Below are positions 1 to 10,334 of a DNA stretch of 64,000 nucleotides, piece after piece; position 1 is the stretch's first letter; each line of letters begins with the position of its first letter. Made by a program: the position numbers and the translations under genes. The notes under the pieces are model-generated. The model was not told where the DNA came from. It saw only the letters and a program-made list of their open reading frames with translations, and made no database searches. Source of the stretch: Amphiduros pacificus (lineage: Eukaryota; Annelida; Polychaeta; Phyllodocida; Hesionidae); NCBI GenBank assembly GCA_949316495.1, contig OX439008.1:44023011-44087010 (forward strand), in the 5' to 3' direction.

Positions 1-364
1 TTTGCGCTTCGTACAGCCCCGGCGCGGGGTTGGAATGTCCATTTTTTTAACGAATTTCTGTTCCCATGTCTTTCTTTTGTGAGCGACGAGATTCTTTTCA
101 GTAATATTAAACATAGGAAATATACCTTAGTTTTTGTTGGGTTCTCAGCCGGTTTTCTGGCCATTTCTTATTTGCGTATCTGTATTGTACCTTTGTTGTA
201 TAATTAAATACTTTCCCGTCTATTTTGGCGGGATGGAGCGAGAACAAGAAACATTTTTTTGTTAAGAAACTTTTATTTTCGTTTCTGTAATTTTGATTCT
301 CGTTTCTTATTTTTACATATAGTTCATAGTTTGTATTGTTGAGATAGTTTTTGGTGATTTACAG
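1..364. other. AT-rich sequence, possible intron
   Basis: No open frame or RNA gene is recognised here. The end (about 340-364) is a T-rich tract followed by ATTTACAG, a plausible 3' splice site for the candidate exon that follows. This stretch would then be intron. Confidence 0.3.
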
Positions 365-625
365 CTGTTCAGACGGCTTGGTCGTCGACTGGAATCTGGA
401 AGAGTTGATCCAGAATCTTCATGTAGGCTGTGGGGGGGTTTTGTGTGTCCCATTCAAGGTCCTCCCAAAGGTCCACAAAATTTATGTGGTCTTGGGGGGC
501 CATGGGAATTTTCTCTTGGGGAGATGGTGGTTCCCTCGAGGGTAGAAGATGAAATCGATTCTATATGTTCTGATATGATTATAGCTAAACCATTACCCCA
601 ATGTGAAGATTTCTGTGTTAGCTAA
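365..625 (+). CDS. candidate terminal exon of an unidentified host gene
   Basis: After a plausible splice acceptor (GATTTACAG at 356-364) one frame stays open for 86 codons to a TAA at 623-625. It starts LFRRLGRRLESG and ends PQCEDFCVS. The middle is rich in Gly and Pro with four Cys, then an acidic patch (VEDEIDSICSD) and a short hydrophobic run. Several overlapping AATAAA signals follow the stop directly (from 628), which fits the last exon of a plus-strand gene. I recognise no family. No upstream exon can be identified before the window edge. The alternative is a chance open frame, but the order acceptor, open frame, stop, polyadenylation signal argues mildly against that. There is no ATG near the start, so it is not a single-exon gene. 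Confidence 0.35.
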   Translation: MFRRLGRRLESGRVDPESSCRLWGGFVCPIQGPPKGPQNLCGLGGPWEFSLGEMVVPSRVEDEIDSICSDMIIAKPLPQCEDFCVS

Positions 626-733
626 AATAAAATAAATAGATAAATTAAAGAAAACAATAATAAAAATAATTAAATTCTATAGGTAAAAGAAAAAAATAAT
701 TATTTTTTTCTTATGTGCATGTTGCTGAATTAG

Positions 734-1055
734 TTTGTTTGTTTGTTTATTTGGGGTTATTACATCACTTTCAACATTATTTCAGTCATTTCATGATGAG
801 ACCTACTTGTAGCAGATATAGTGCTGCCGCACTAAATTGTCATGTCGCAGGTCCTTGACATGACAACCCACCCGGTCACAGATTTACAAGGACAACGGGT
901 TAACCTTTTGGCATGGGCCTCAGCTCATTTGGGAAATTGTATCATGAGTTCAATCTCGGCATGGCCGGGAATCGAACCCACGACCTTTGGATCACCACAG
1001 AGGAACTGCTGCTAATAAGCTGGCAATCTAACCAACTGTAACACGGTCCGTAGCC
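734..1055 (-). mobile_element. tRNA-derived SINE, copy 1
   Basis: Read on the minus strand this has a tRNA-like head: an A-box-like ACAGTTGGTTAG (about 1029-1040) and a B box GGGTTCGATTCCC (about 967-979). A body follows, then a tail of TTTG/AAAC repeats at the plus-strand left end. It is flanked by a 14-bp target-site duplication, TGTTGCTGAATTAG, at 720-733 and 1056-1069, which fixes both ends and shows LINE-style insertion. Two more copies lie at 8940-9301 and 27684-27998. The family name is not known to me. Confidence 0.85.
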
Positions 1056-1069
1056 TGTTGCTGAATTAG

Positions 1070-1724
1070 AACACTAATACAAGGATTTCATTTTTTTGGT
1101 ATTAAGTCATTTCTATTATTTTATATTATTCTATATATGCAATAAACAAATCAATTTATGTTTCTGAAGTGCATATCACTCATACAAAACAGACATCTGA
1201 GCCACATATCACCCCATGGCAGCTTTGTATAAAAATTGAAATTAGCTCAATTAAATGACAGTTTCTTTGCTAATGTGCCATTGCCCAAAATAAACCCAAA
1301 TATGTTGATGCCATCTTTGTTTTACGTATAAAGACATTTTATTTTATTTTTTTGTATTTTCTCCATTTGCCCAAAAATAAAAGATCCCAACATGAATATT
1401 TCACCTTTGTTTTTTGGCATAAAGTCATTACTTTTTATAATTTCTACCAAAACAGAAAATAATTCTATTCTACACGTTCTGATGTAGATAGTGCTAAAAT
1501 AAAACTTCAAAATGAAGATTTCAGCTTCAGCATGAAAACATAAAAAACACTTGTTCCCAGCGGGAATCTAACCCCAGACCTTCAGAATGGGAGCCATGTT
1601 GAATAGTATGATTTGACCTTCTCACTGGTAAATAACACAAAGAGTCAACATCTTTATCACTTTATCAAGTTATTTTATTCAGGGATATTCAGTAATTTTA
1701 CACAACAGCCTATGGTAAATTTAT
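1070..1724. other. AT-rich intergenic sequence
   Basis: No gene is recognised. Around 1558-1580 a degenerate B-box-like GGGTTAGATTCCC (minus strand) suggests an old tRNA-derived SINE head, but no A box or flanking duplication is clear. Confidence 0.4.
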
Positions 1725-2160
1725 GGATAAATATGTTTTGTCTAAGATGACATTAATAGTAATGCAAATAGATATAAAGAAACATATATAGATATAAAGA
1801 AACATATAAACATATAAAGATATAAAGAAACTCATCTCTCATTTAAATATAACCATTTTCTAGTTGATTCTCTGTAGGTAGGTATATAAGGTTAGCATGT
1901 AGTTATTTATATCAAATATGAGGTATGTCATATGTAGCCCAGACACATTTTATATATCTAACTTGAACTCGTAAAACAGAAAGTTGTAATAAGAAAGTCA
2001 TTTACTGGAGTGGTGCATATTTTTCTGGAAAAGTCATATGGAAAGTAGACCGGCGGGATGTTAGTTTCATAGAGAGTTCAGTCATAACAGAAATCAAAAT
2101 GGCCGAATGCTGCTTGAGAATGTGCTTGATTTCTCTTAAGGGAAGTACACGTCAATTGTG
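1725..2160. repeat. dispersed repeat X, copy 1
   Basis: This block is collinear with 13826-14240 over about 400 bp. Shared anchors include TTGATTCTCTGTAGGTAGG, ACACATTTTATATAT and ATGGCCGAATGCTG, with scattered substitutions and a few small indels; this copy also has a short ATATAAAGAAAC expansion near 1770-1830. There is no open frame. It may be a non-coding transposon or the relic of a local duplication. LINE A inserted about 125 bp beyond its right end. Confidence 0.8.
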
Positions 2161-2391
2161 TTTTTAATCTCACTAAAAACTTCGTCATGTATAGAGACAC
2201 AATCCTCAGTCAAATAAATAGATTAATAAGTGGACAAACAAATATGATTGCCTCTTTTATTTCCAATAAGTATAAGTTGTCTGAGAAAAAAACTTAACTT
2301 AGAACAATATAGAGTGGCCATAGGTTTATTTCATGGTCATTGTAATATACGGAGATTTAAGAATGAACTATATTTTTGGAGGTTTATTTTC

Positions 2392-5300
2392 ATGAATTTT
2401 ATATTTTGTCACTTTGTGTTACCACAGATAATGCTTTGTTGTGGAGATATAGCTGAGAACCCAGGACCTAAACATCCACCTCGTACCAAAAATATAGAAA
2501 TTGGTCATGCTAATGTAAGGAGTCTAACAGCAATGATTGATATTCCTACAAACCCGGTTTCAAAGGTCTCAAAATTTATTTTGATTAAAAATCACATTTT
2601 GCATCACAAATATGACATATTCGGTATATCAGAAACATGGCTTGATCATTCAATCACTGATAAGGACTTGGAAATACCTGGTTATTGTAAGCCAATTAGA
2701 AGAGATTTCTCAAGAAATCAATGTGGTGTAATGGTTTATGTGTCCAAGGACTTACCAGCTAGTAGAAGAACCGAAATAGAACCCAAAGATGCAGAAATAA
2801 TCTGCATTGCCGTGCAGGCTGGTAATCATAAAATATTAGTTTGTAATTGTTATAGAGCACCCCATTTTGATACTGTTGATTTTTGTGAAGAAACAAGTTG
2901 CATTGTTGATAACTACGGTGCTGAATTTGATGAAATAGTATTTCTTGGTGACATGAACGGTAGAAATGATTTATTCTGGAAAGAGGATAGGACCAATACT
3001 GAAGGTCGTATATTGTATGCTTCATTCAAGTCTTATGGCTTTGATAATTTAATTCATGAACCAACCAGAATTGTTGGTGATACTAAAACGTGCATTGATC
3101 TTTTATTTACCAATAATCCATTTGCCTTTTCTAAAGTTGGTGTTCATGATAAGATTGTTGATGTTTGTGATCACTGTCCAATCTATGCTACTTTACAGTA
3201 TCATTATAACAGACCTCAATGTTATAAAAGGTGGGTTTGGAATTTTGAAAAAGGTGACTTCAATCTTTTTAGAAACACAATATTAAATGCTCCTTGGAAT
3301 TCTTGTTACGATGATTATAATGTGGAAAACACAGTTAAAAACTGGATGGATATGTTTTTGTCTATTGCGGAGTCCTGCATTCCACATTATCAGGCCACCA
3401 TTAGGCCTGGTGATAAAGAATTTATGAATTCAGATATCCGGAAACTCATGAAACAACGTGACAGACTTAAAAAAGAATATAATGAGACCAAAGATGAAAC
3501 AATTGGCACTTTATTTCGACAATGTAAAAATTTGGTTCTTTCTGAGTGTAGGAAGGCTGATGTGAAAATTAAAGCAGATAAAGCTGCTGAAATATCAAGT
3601 GCTAATGTGTCTTCAAAGAAATGGTGGAAATTAATGAAAAACTCATTCTTTACTCCTACACCAGGAGCCAATGGGCCCGTAATAAGTAACGGTATCATTA
3701 CCACTGATAATAATATTAAAACTGAGTTATTTAATGATTTCTTTGCCTCACAAGCTACCTTAGATGAATCATCTTCTAGTTTACCTGTTAACCAACATGC
3801 TAGTAGATTCAAAATTGATCAGTTGGTCATACAACCTGAAGTATTATACCTTTACCTCAGAAAACTTGATATAAGTAAGGCTACTGGACCAGATGGTATA
3901 GGTAATAGAATAATCAAAGAAGCTGCAGTTCCCTTAGCTCAGCCATTATCAAATCTTCTTAATTACTGCATTAGCCTTGGTCACTTTCCTGATATATGGA
4001 AAATCGCCAGCATAATGCCTTTGTTTAAAAAGGATGATCCTTTGGTTTGTAATAATTATAGACCAATCTCACTCCTGCCATGTATATCAAAGGTTTTTGA
4101 AAGAGCACTATTTAATCATATTTTTGAATTTCTTCGCAGAAACAATATTATAAAAAGGAACCAGTCTGGTTTTACCCCGGGAGACGGCACCATCAATCAA
4201 TTAATTGCTATATGTAACAAATTATACAAGTGTATTGATGACGGAGATGAGATGGTGGCTGTCTTCCTGGATCTAACCAAGGCTTTTGATAAAGTTTGGC
4301 ACAAAGGCTTATTGTACAAACTGGAAAAGTGTGGAATCTGTGGTAGATTGTTGGACTTGTTAGCATCATATCTCACAAATCGGAAGCAATTTGTCACTAT
4401 TGGGGGATCTCGCTCATCATTGTTAGACATAAAGGCTGGAGTACCTCAAGGATCTGTTCTTGGTCCTTTATTATTTCTCATTTATATCAATGACATATCT
4501 GATAATTTGCAGAGCGACAGCTTCCTTTTTGCTGATGATACATCCATTTTTCAAAGAATTCATGACAACTCCAACACTGCTATCAGAATATTAAATAGAG
4601 ATCTTGATATCATAAACAAATGGGCTATGCAATGGATGATAACAATTAATATTAAAAAAACTGTTGTAATGTTGATTTCTCGTAAAAGATCTCCGTCTGT
4701 TTTACAACCAGTCATGATTGGCTCATCTAAATTATCGGTTGTTGAAGAACACAAACAGTTAGGTTTAATCTTCTCAAGTAACCTCTCTTGGACAAACCAT
4801 GTTAACAGCATATCAGCAAAATGTAACAAGATAATAGGCATGCTTACTAGATTCAAGTATGTATGGTCCAGATCGTCACTTGTGACTTGCTACAAATCGT
4901 TTGTAAGACCTATTATAGAGTATGGTAGTGTAATTTATAACAATTGTACAATGGAGGATAGTAAAAACCTTGAATCTGTTCAACTAAATGCTGCTCGGCT
5001 AGCTACTGGAGCTAAACGTGGTACTTCACATCAATCTCTGTACAGTGAGCTTGGCTGGAACACTTTAAAATCCAGACGCGAAAACAATTGTCTAATTTAC
5101 TTTTATAAAATAATGAATAAAACTGTGCCAGATTATTTATATAATCTCATAGAACCATTCCTCCCCAAGCACAATCAGGGTACAAGGTCCCATTCAAATA
5201 GAAATCTGACTGTCCCCAAGTGCAACTCTGTCTTATATCAGAACTTTTTCATTATCTCAACAATAATTCCGTGGAATAATTTAGATTTTTCTATTAAGAA

Positions 5301-5706
5301 CAGTCCAAACAAGCTCACTTTTAAACTAAGTTTGTCCAAGCTCACTAGAGTTTTACCTTTGATGTTTAATCACAATATTAGCAGACCTATTCAGGTTGCT
5401 TTTGCTCAAATTAGAATGGGCTTCAGTGACCTGAAAGATGATTTGTTCAAGAGAAATTGTATTGAAGATAATATTTGTGATTGTGGTGTAGAAAAAGAGG
5501 ATGTCAGACATTATCTGTTCAGATGTAACAGATACAGTGTGCTTCGGAATATTATGACCAATGGTATAAGAATGAAATTTAACCTGTCAGCCACTCTACC
5601 AACTTTATTGTATGGTAATAGAACACTTTCAGAGACCCAGAATATGTTTCTTTTTCAATATGTTTACAACTATATCATACAAACAAAAAGATTTACATTT
5701 GTGTAG
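2392..5706 (+). CDS. LINE A endonuclease/reverse transcriptase
   Basis: The protein nicks target DNA and reverse-transcribes the LINE RNA at the nick. I start it at the ATG at 2392, the first ATG inside the element, giving 1104 aa. Residues 14-24 carry a 2A-like motif. The AP endonuclease domain (about 35-270) shows NVRSL, ETWL (81-84), GDMN (186-189) and CDHCPI with the catalytic DH. The reverse transcriptase (about 480-780) shows NYRPISLLPC, FLDLTKAFD (about 625), GVPQGSVLGP (about 683) and FADD (713-716). The C terminus has a Cys/His cluster, CDCG followed by H and C, typical of this group. The frame is fully open, so the copy could encode an active protein. It shares little with LINE B and LINE C in this window. 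Confidence 0.9.
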   Translation: MNFIFCHFVLPQIMLCCGDIAENPGPKHPPRTKNIEIGHANVRSLTAMIDIPTNPVSKVSKFILIKNHILHHKYDIFGISETWLDHSITDKDLEIPGYCKPIRRDFSRNQCGVMVYVSKDLPASRRTEIEPKDAEIICIAVQAGNHKILVCNCYRAPHFDTVDFCEETSCIVDNYGAEFDEIVFLGDMNGRNDLFWKEDRTNTEGRILYASFKSYGFDNLIHEPTRIVGDTKTCIDLLFTNNPFAFSKVGVHDKIVDVCDHCPIYATLQYHYNRPQCYKRWVWNFEKGDFNLFRNTILNAPWNSCYDDYNVENTVKNWMDMFLSIAESCIPHYQATIRPGDKEFMNSDIRKLMKQRDRLKKEYNETKDETIGTLFRQCKNLVLSECRKADVKIKADKAAEISSANVSSKKWWKLMKNSFFTPTPGANGPVISNGIITTDNNIKTELFNDFFASQATLDESSSSLPVNQHASRFKIDQLVIQPEVLYLYLRKLDISKATGPDGIGNRIIKEAAVPLAQPLSNLLNYCISLGHFPDIWKIASIMPLFKKDDPLVCNNYRPISLLPCISKVFERALFNHIFEFLRRNNIIKRNQSGFTPGDGTINQLIAICNKLYKCIDDGDEMVAVFLDLTKAFDKVWHKGLLYKLEKCGICGRLLDLLASYLTNRKQFVTIGGSRSSLLDIKAGVPQGSVLGPLLFLIYINDISDNLQSDSFLFADDTSIFQRIHDNSNTAIRILNRDLDIINKWAMQWMITINIKKTVVMLISRKRSPSVLQPVMIGSSKLSVVEEHKQLGLIFSSNLSWTNHVNSISAKCNKIIGMLTRFKYVWSRSSLVTCYKSFVRPIIEYGSVIYNNCTMEDSKNLESVQLNAARLATGAKRGTSHQSLYSELGWNTLKSRRENNCLIYFYKIMNKTVPDYLYNLIEPFLPKHNQGTRSHSNRNLTVPKCNSVLYQNFFIISTIIPWNNLDFSIKNSPNKLTFKLSLSKLTRVLPLMFNHNISRPIQVAFAQIRMGFSDLKDDLFKRNCIEDNICDCGVEKEDVRHYLFRCNRYSVLRNIMTNGIRMKFNLSATLPTLLYGNRTLSETQNMFLFQYVYNYIIQTKRFTFV
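2431..2469 (+). other. 2A-like ribosome-skipping motif at the LINE A N terminus
   Basis: The encoded residues MLCCGDIAENPGP match the end of viral and LINE 2A peptides, whose core is D(V/I)ExNPGP. Here the consensus Glu is Ala and the variable place is Glu. 2A-like motifs at this position are known in some APE-type LINEs. Whether this variant still skips peptide-bond formation cannot be read from sequence. Confidence 0.7.
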
Positions 5707-5916
5707 GTATCACAATTATTACAGTTAATCTTAGAAACGTTTTATATTCATTCATACATGGCATATTGTCTGCCATCTGGGGGCTTTTGTCCACATTGTG
5801 TAATGTAACTTTCATCTATTGATCCTCAGCCAGGACATGCAGCTGTGCATGACCTGGTGATTAGTTAAGGCTAGAGGAGAAATAAATATATGTTTAAACC
5901 AAAAAAACTTAACTTA

Positions 5917-6310
5917 ACGATATCATTTCAACCTGGCTGTAATAGTGCTGAAAGTGACGTTCAACTTCATACATACGTGTTCCATTATCTTTAATCTTGT
6001 TATTTACAATTGATTAGTGTTATTTTCCACTCAATAGTTTTATTTTTTAATCTTATCATTTCTGAATCTAATCCACATCCAGTAATAACCATCATAAAAA
6101 CAAACCTTTTGATTCAATTTGCAGTATCAGATTGTTGCTGATTTAAAGTAGTAAAAGAACCGAAGATACAGTGTAAAAGAAATGTCATTTAATGCACATA
6201 CAATATCAAAACATATATTTTTTTTGTATTTTAACAGTTTAAGTTGATAAATTTCGTGCATTTTGGTCTTTGACCATCATTTCTTTTCCAATAAAACATT
6301 GAGAGTTGTT
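5917..6310. other. AT-rich intergenic sequence
   Basis: Nothing recognisable between LINE A and the 12-bp minisatellite. Confidence 0.4.
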
Positions 6311-7485
6311 TTATGAGTATATAGGGGAGTATATGGGGGCATATGGGAGTATATTGGGGAGTATATGGGGGAGTATATGAGGGAGTATATGAGGGAGTAT
6401 ATAGGGGAGAATATTGGGGAGTATATAGGGGAGTATATAGGGGAGTGTATGGGGGAGTATATAGGGGAGTATATGCGGAGTATATGGGGGGTTATAGGGG
6501 AGTATATAGGGAAGTATATAGGGGAGAGTATGGGGGAGTATATAGGGGAGTATATGAGGGAGTATATGAGGGAGTATATGAGGGAGTATATAGGGGAGTA
6601 TATTGGGTAGTATATAGGGGAGTGTATAGGGAAGTATATGGGGGAGTATATAGAGGAGTATATGCGGAGTATATGGGGGGTTATAGGGGAGTATATAGGG
6701 AAGTATACAGGGGAGAATATTCGGGAGTATATAGGGAAGTATATAGGGGAGAGTATGGGGGAGTATATAGGGGAGTATATGAGGGAGTATTTGAGGGAGT
6801 ATATAGGAGAATATATAGGGGAATATATAGGGGAGTATATAGTGGAGTATATAGGGGAGTATATAGGGGAGTATATGGGGAGTATATAGGGGAGTATATA
6901 GGGGAGTATATGGGGAGTATATGAGAGTATATGGGGGAGTATATGATAGTTTATGGGGGAGTATATGGGGAGTATATGGGGGCATATGGGGAGTATATGG
7001 GGGGGGCATATGGGGAGTATACGGGGAGTATATGGGGGAGTATATGGGGAGTATATGGGGAGTATATGAGTGTATATGGGGAGCATATGGGGGACTATAT
7101 AGGGGAGTATATGGGGAGTATATGGGGGGCATATGGGGAGTATATGGGGGCATATGGGGAGTATATGGGGGCATATGGGGAGTATATGGGGAAGTATATG
7201 GGGGGAATATATGGGGAGTATATGGGGAGTATATGGGGGACTATATAGGGGAATATATGGGGAGTATATGGGGGAGTATATGGGGGAGTATATGGGGAGT
7301 ATATGAGAGTATATGGGGGAGTATATGGGGAGTATATGGGGGGCATATGGGGAGTATATGGGGAGTATATGAGGGAGTATATGAGAGTATATGGGGGGAA
7401 TATATAGGAGAGTATATAGGGGAGTATATGGGGAGTATATGGGGAGTATATGGGGAGTATATGGGGAGTATATGGGGAGAACATA
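6311..7485. repeat. 12-bp G-rich minisatellite, about 1.2 kb
   Basis: Irregular tandem copies of a roughly 12-bp unit (GGGGAGTATATA and GGGGGAGTATAT, with GGGGGCATAT variants). Guanines lie almost only on the plus strand, in runs of four to six every 8-12 bases. Because the unit length is near a multiple of three, both strands show long false open frames (YSPI repeats on minus, GEYIGEYM repeats on plus). The left half is mostly TATAGGGGAG and the right half TATGGGGAG, so the array has two sub-blocks. Confidence 0.95.
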
Positions 7486-8927
7486 AATAAATAAATATTA
7501 TATTGGTACTACCTTTGACATAATGATGTACATAATCCAACATATCAATGGAATGCATGGTTTGACCAAATACAATTATTACATATACATAACCCTTTTT
7601 CCAGGCAGATTTCTATGAGATATATATCCCATATACAAATGTATTAACACCATCTAATTAAAATGCATGTAACATTATCCAAACAATGTAATATATGAAT
7701 ACATTCATAATTTGAATATAATACATTCCAATAGTTTATGTTTTATTTGTCTGTCTGCCCAACCTCAGACTTCATCTGCCTGAACCTAAGGCGCTATAAA
7801 GCCAATCCGTCCAGCGTCAGTTTCATTTGGGGAGGTGTGTTATAATTGTTGTTACGTTTTCAGGAATGAACTGTCTGGCCATCTTCTGATATGAAGAGGA
7901 TTTTTGTTGTTCTAAGGAACATTTTCACAATATTCCTACACTTGTTATGACGAACCATGTTTTCTATACAGTTTTTTTATCCCTGATAAAAAAACATTCA
8001 TATAAATATTTTGAAACTTGTTCAATTATAGTTTGGTTTTCACTTCTCAATTTCTATCCTCAATTATTTATACTAATTCATGTTAATACAACTATTTCAA
8101 ATAGTCATTTATTGAAGTAAACGGGTGCCAGGAGGTTTGTTGCTATTTGCCATGAGTGTGGTCACATTAGATATGGGCACCGCATGGCCACACAAGTTCC
8201 AACAACATATCGTCTGGACACCACACATTTTTCCAGATATTAGGCAGTCTAAAGGCACACTTGGTTCACAGCCGATTTTGAAAATTTGGAAAAAGAATCC
8301 ATCAATCAAGCTTCTTTGGGGAAATTGGAACAAATGTTCAAAATTGAAGTAAATGTAACTGGGATACAACACCTGATATTTGCATGGTAAGAGCCAAACA
8401 AAAGCCAAGTGTTGTAGACAAGGAGTGGGATAGCAGACAGCTTAATTATCATACTATTCCTTAGAACAATAATCACTTGCCTAGGTGACACATGATTTTG
8501 ACTAAAAGGTTTTTCTGACTTAAAAAGTCAGTGGATGGGATATAGATAAGTAACTTACGGAATAAATAGATTACAGATTTTTTCAGGATTGGGAGGAGTA
8601 CAAAAAAGGTAAAATTTGAACATAAGGGATGGTAAGAGTCAACCTCAGAGAACTTGTGTACTTTGTGTAAAGAATGCTGTATATTCTGGATTTAAACCTT
8701 TGGTCAGTTACTTCTCAAAGTGATGAGAAATAGTGAAATTATTGCGACATTTTGAAGGACTGTCAAAAACTTCAGCATGGTCTTGCTCAGTCAGTGTTGC
8801 TATTTTAAGCATTCATGATTTAAGTCAGTAGGCCGTGACTACAATTTTGGTTACGATTTAAAGCCCTTGACCAAGTCAAGATCATAACTGAGGTCATCCT
8901 ATTTAGGCCTTAATGGGATACATGTGT
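7486..8927. other. intergenic sequence, no gene seen
   Basis: Short open frames around 8109-8490 exist on both strands but have no start context, splice sites or recognisable motif. Confidence 0.4.
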
Positions 8928-8939
8928 GATAAAAATGTG

Positions 8940-9301
8940 TTTGTTTGTTTGGGGTTTTACATCACTTTCAACATTATTTCAGTCATTTTGTGATGAGACC
9001 TACTTGTAGCAGATATAGTGCTGCCTCACTGAATTGTCATGTCGCAGGTCCTTGACATGACAACCTGCCCGGTCACAGATTTACAAGGACAACGGGTTAA
9101 TCCTTAAGGATCGGGCCTCAACTCATATTTGAAATTGTGTCATGAGCGCTCTAATTGTGTCATGAGCGCTCTAATTGTGTCATGAGCGCTCTAATTGTGT
9201 CATGAGCGCTCTAATTGTATCATAAGCGTTCTTATTGTGTCATGAGCGCTCTAATTGTGTCATGAGCGCTCTAACCAACTGCGCCATGGCACGTGGCCTA
9301 C
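8940..9301 (-). mobile_element. tRNA-derived SINE, copy 2, with internal tandem expansion
   Basis: Same family as the SINE at 734-1055. It is flanked by a near-perfect 12-bp duplication, GATAAAAATGTG at 8928-8939 and GGTAAAAATGTG at 9302-9313. The head keeps the A-box-like GCGCAGTTGGTTAG, but the segment that holds the B box in copies 1 and 3 is replaced by a 20-bp tandem array. Confidence 0.85.
9135..9275. repeat. 20-bp tandem repeat inside SINE copy 2
   Basis: About seven copies of GTGTCATGAGCGCTCTAATT, one of them diverged. In SINE copy 1 the matching place is a single GTATCATGAGTTCAAT, so the array grew inside this copy. Confidence 0.9.
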
Positions 9302-9313
9302 GGTAAAAATGTG

Positions 9314-10308
9314 AAGCCTGTATCTTAGATCGCTTATAAGATAGCAAAATGTCAAAATGTTTATTGACAGACAGACCTACAAACACATGGACAGAGCCTG
9401 ATACTATGGCCCATACACCACTCAGGCATTGGGAGCTTAAAATTATCAAGAAAAAGTTATGGTTGTTAATGAATTGACTACAAACTTTCTCTGGTAACCA
9501 TAAAGGTGTGGTTTTAAAAATTGCCCATTTCAAACACTTTTCAGACATATGAATTGTATAAAATCTGTCTTAAGCCTCCAAAATAATAATATAACTGTTG
9601 AATATGTGTTATTAAGTAATTGTCATTAAGATATAATAATCGATGTTAAGTTTTGAAATCCAGACTATGAAAGTCTATCTTTTATATTACGTTTATGTTT
9701 TTTACTGAACATAAAAATGTTCAGTTACGTAATCAAGCTGAAAGTCTTGCTAATGTCAAAGATATTTACAAAAGATTGTATCTGATAGAAATATAACATT
9801 TATTATTGCTCCCAGATTACGTTGCCCGACAATCTATGATGTAAATTGTATTTGTTGTTGATGCCTCAAAACTAGCTCCCCAAACTTGTTTTGTGTAGGA
9901 TGTACCTATTATTGTGCTCAGCAAAGTAAGGCAATATTTTCCTTTTCCTCTTCTACAAATTTGAAACTCTGAAACTTGACCCTTCGAACATTTTGTTTTT
10001 TTTCTGCAGATGTGCGAGTCTCAGATTATTTTTTTCTCAAGGTTGGCATTCTCAAAAAATAATTTCTCCATCAAGTAATCTCACTGATATTTTTCCTCCA
10101 CCCCCCTGAATGAATAATGGTCCGCCTTATATGTAATATGTATACAAGACGATTTCCTAATTATCAATGAATGTGCAATCCTACACTTAAGAATCATAAA
10201 ATATTTGTTTCCATTTTTATGGTTATGTAAAGGCCACCTTATGGATAAAAGAATGAAAAATAAAATATTTACGTATAATCCACATATATTTTTCCTCCGT
10301 GGTTAAAC
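9314..10308. other. intergenic sequence downstream of the LRR gene
   Basis: AT-rich, with no recognised gene or repeat. It lies beyond the polyadenylation signal of the minus-strand LRR gene. Confidence 0.4.
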
Positions 10309-10314
10309 TTTATT
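10309..10314 (-). terminator. polyadenylation signal of the LRR-PAN gene
   Basis: AATAAA on the minus strand, about 20 bases after the TGA stop at 10335-10337. It gives a very short 3' UTR. Confidence 0.65.
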
Positions 10315-10334
10315 CGTCTTTAATTTCTTGTCTT

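Larger units (their letters stand above)
2302..5900 (+). mobile_element. LINE A, APE-type non-LTR retrotransposon (CR1/Jockey group)
   Basis: The element is bounded by a perfect 16-bp duplication, AAAAAAACTTAACTTA, at 2286-2301 and 5901-5916. It carries one long open frame with an AP endonuclease and a reverse transcriptase. The 3' end has AATAAATATATGTTTAAACC and no long poly(A). The duplication shows that the open frame visible upstream of 2302 belongs to flanking DNA. The element is about 3.6 kb and may be 5' truncated, since no ORF1 is present. Clade placement rests on motif style only. Confidence 0.85.

Noticed and set aside
734-1055. tRNA genes at the SINE heads
   Set aside because: A and B boxes are present, but no cloverleaf with a proper acceptor stem can be drawn, and the copies have SINE bodies, tails and target duplications.
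2248-2391. Extension of the LINE A frame to 2248
   Set aside because: The 16-bp target duplication ends at 2301, so codons before 2302 are host DNA, and the codon at 2248 is not ATG.
6277-7490. Long open frames with YSPI or GEYIGEYM repeats on both strands
   Set aside because: They come from the 12-bp minisatellite. Frames are open on both strands and have no splice sites, promoter or non-repeat ends.
8109-8491. Overlapping frames on both strands
   Set aside because: No motif, no codon bias visible, no splice sites.
9240-9548. 102-aa frame containing AMAQLVRALM
   Set aside because: A translation of the tRNA-like SINE head; this false motif is common in SINE-derived frames.
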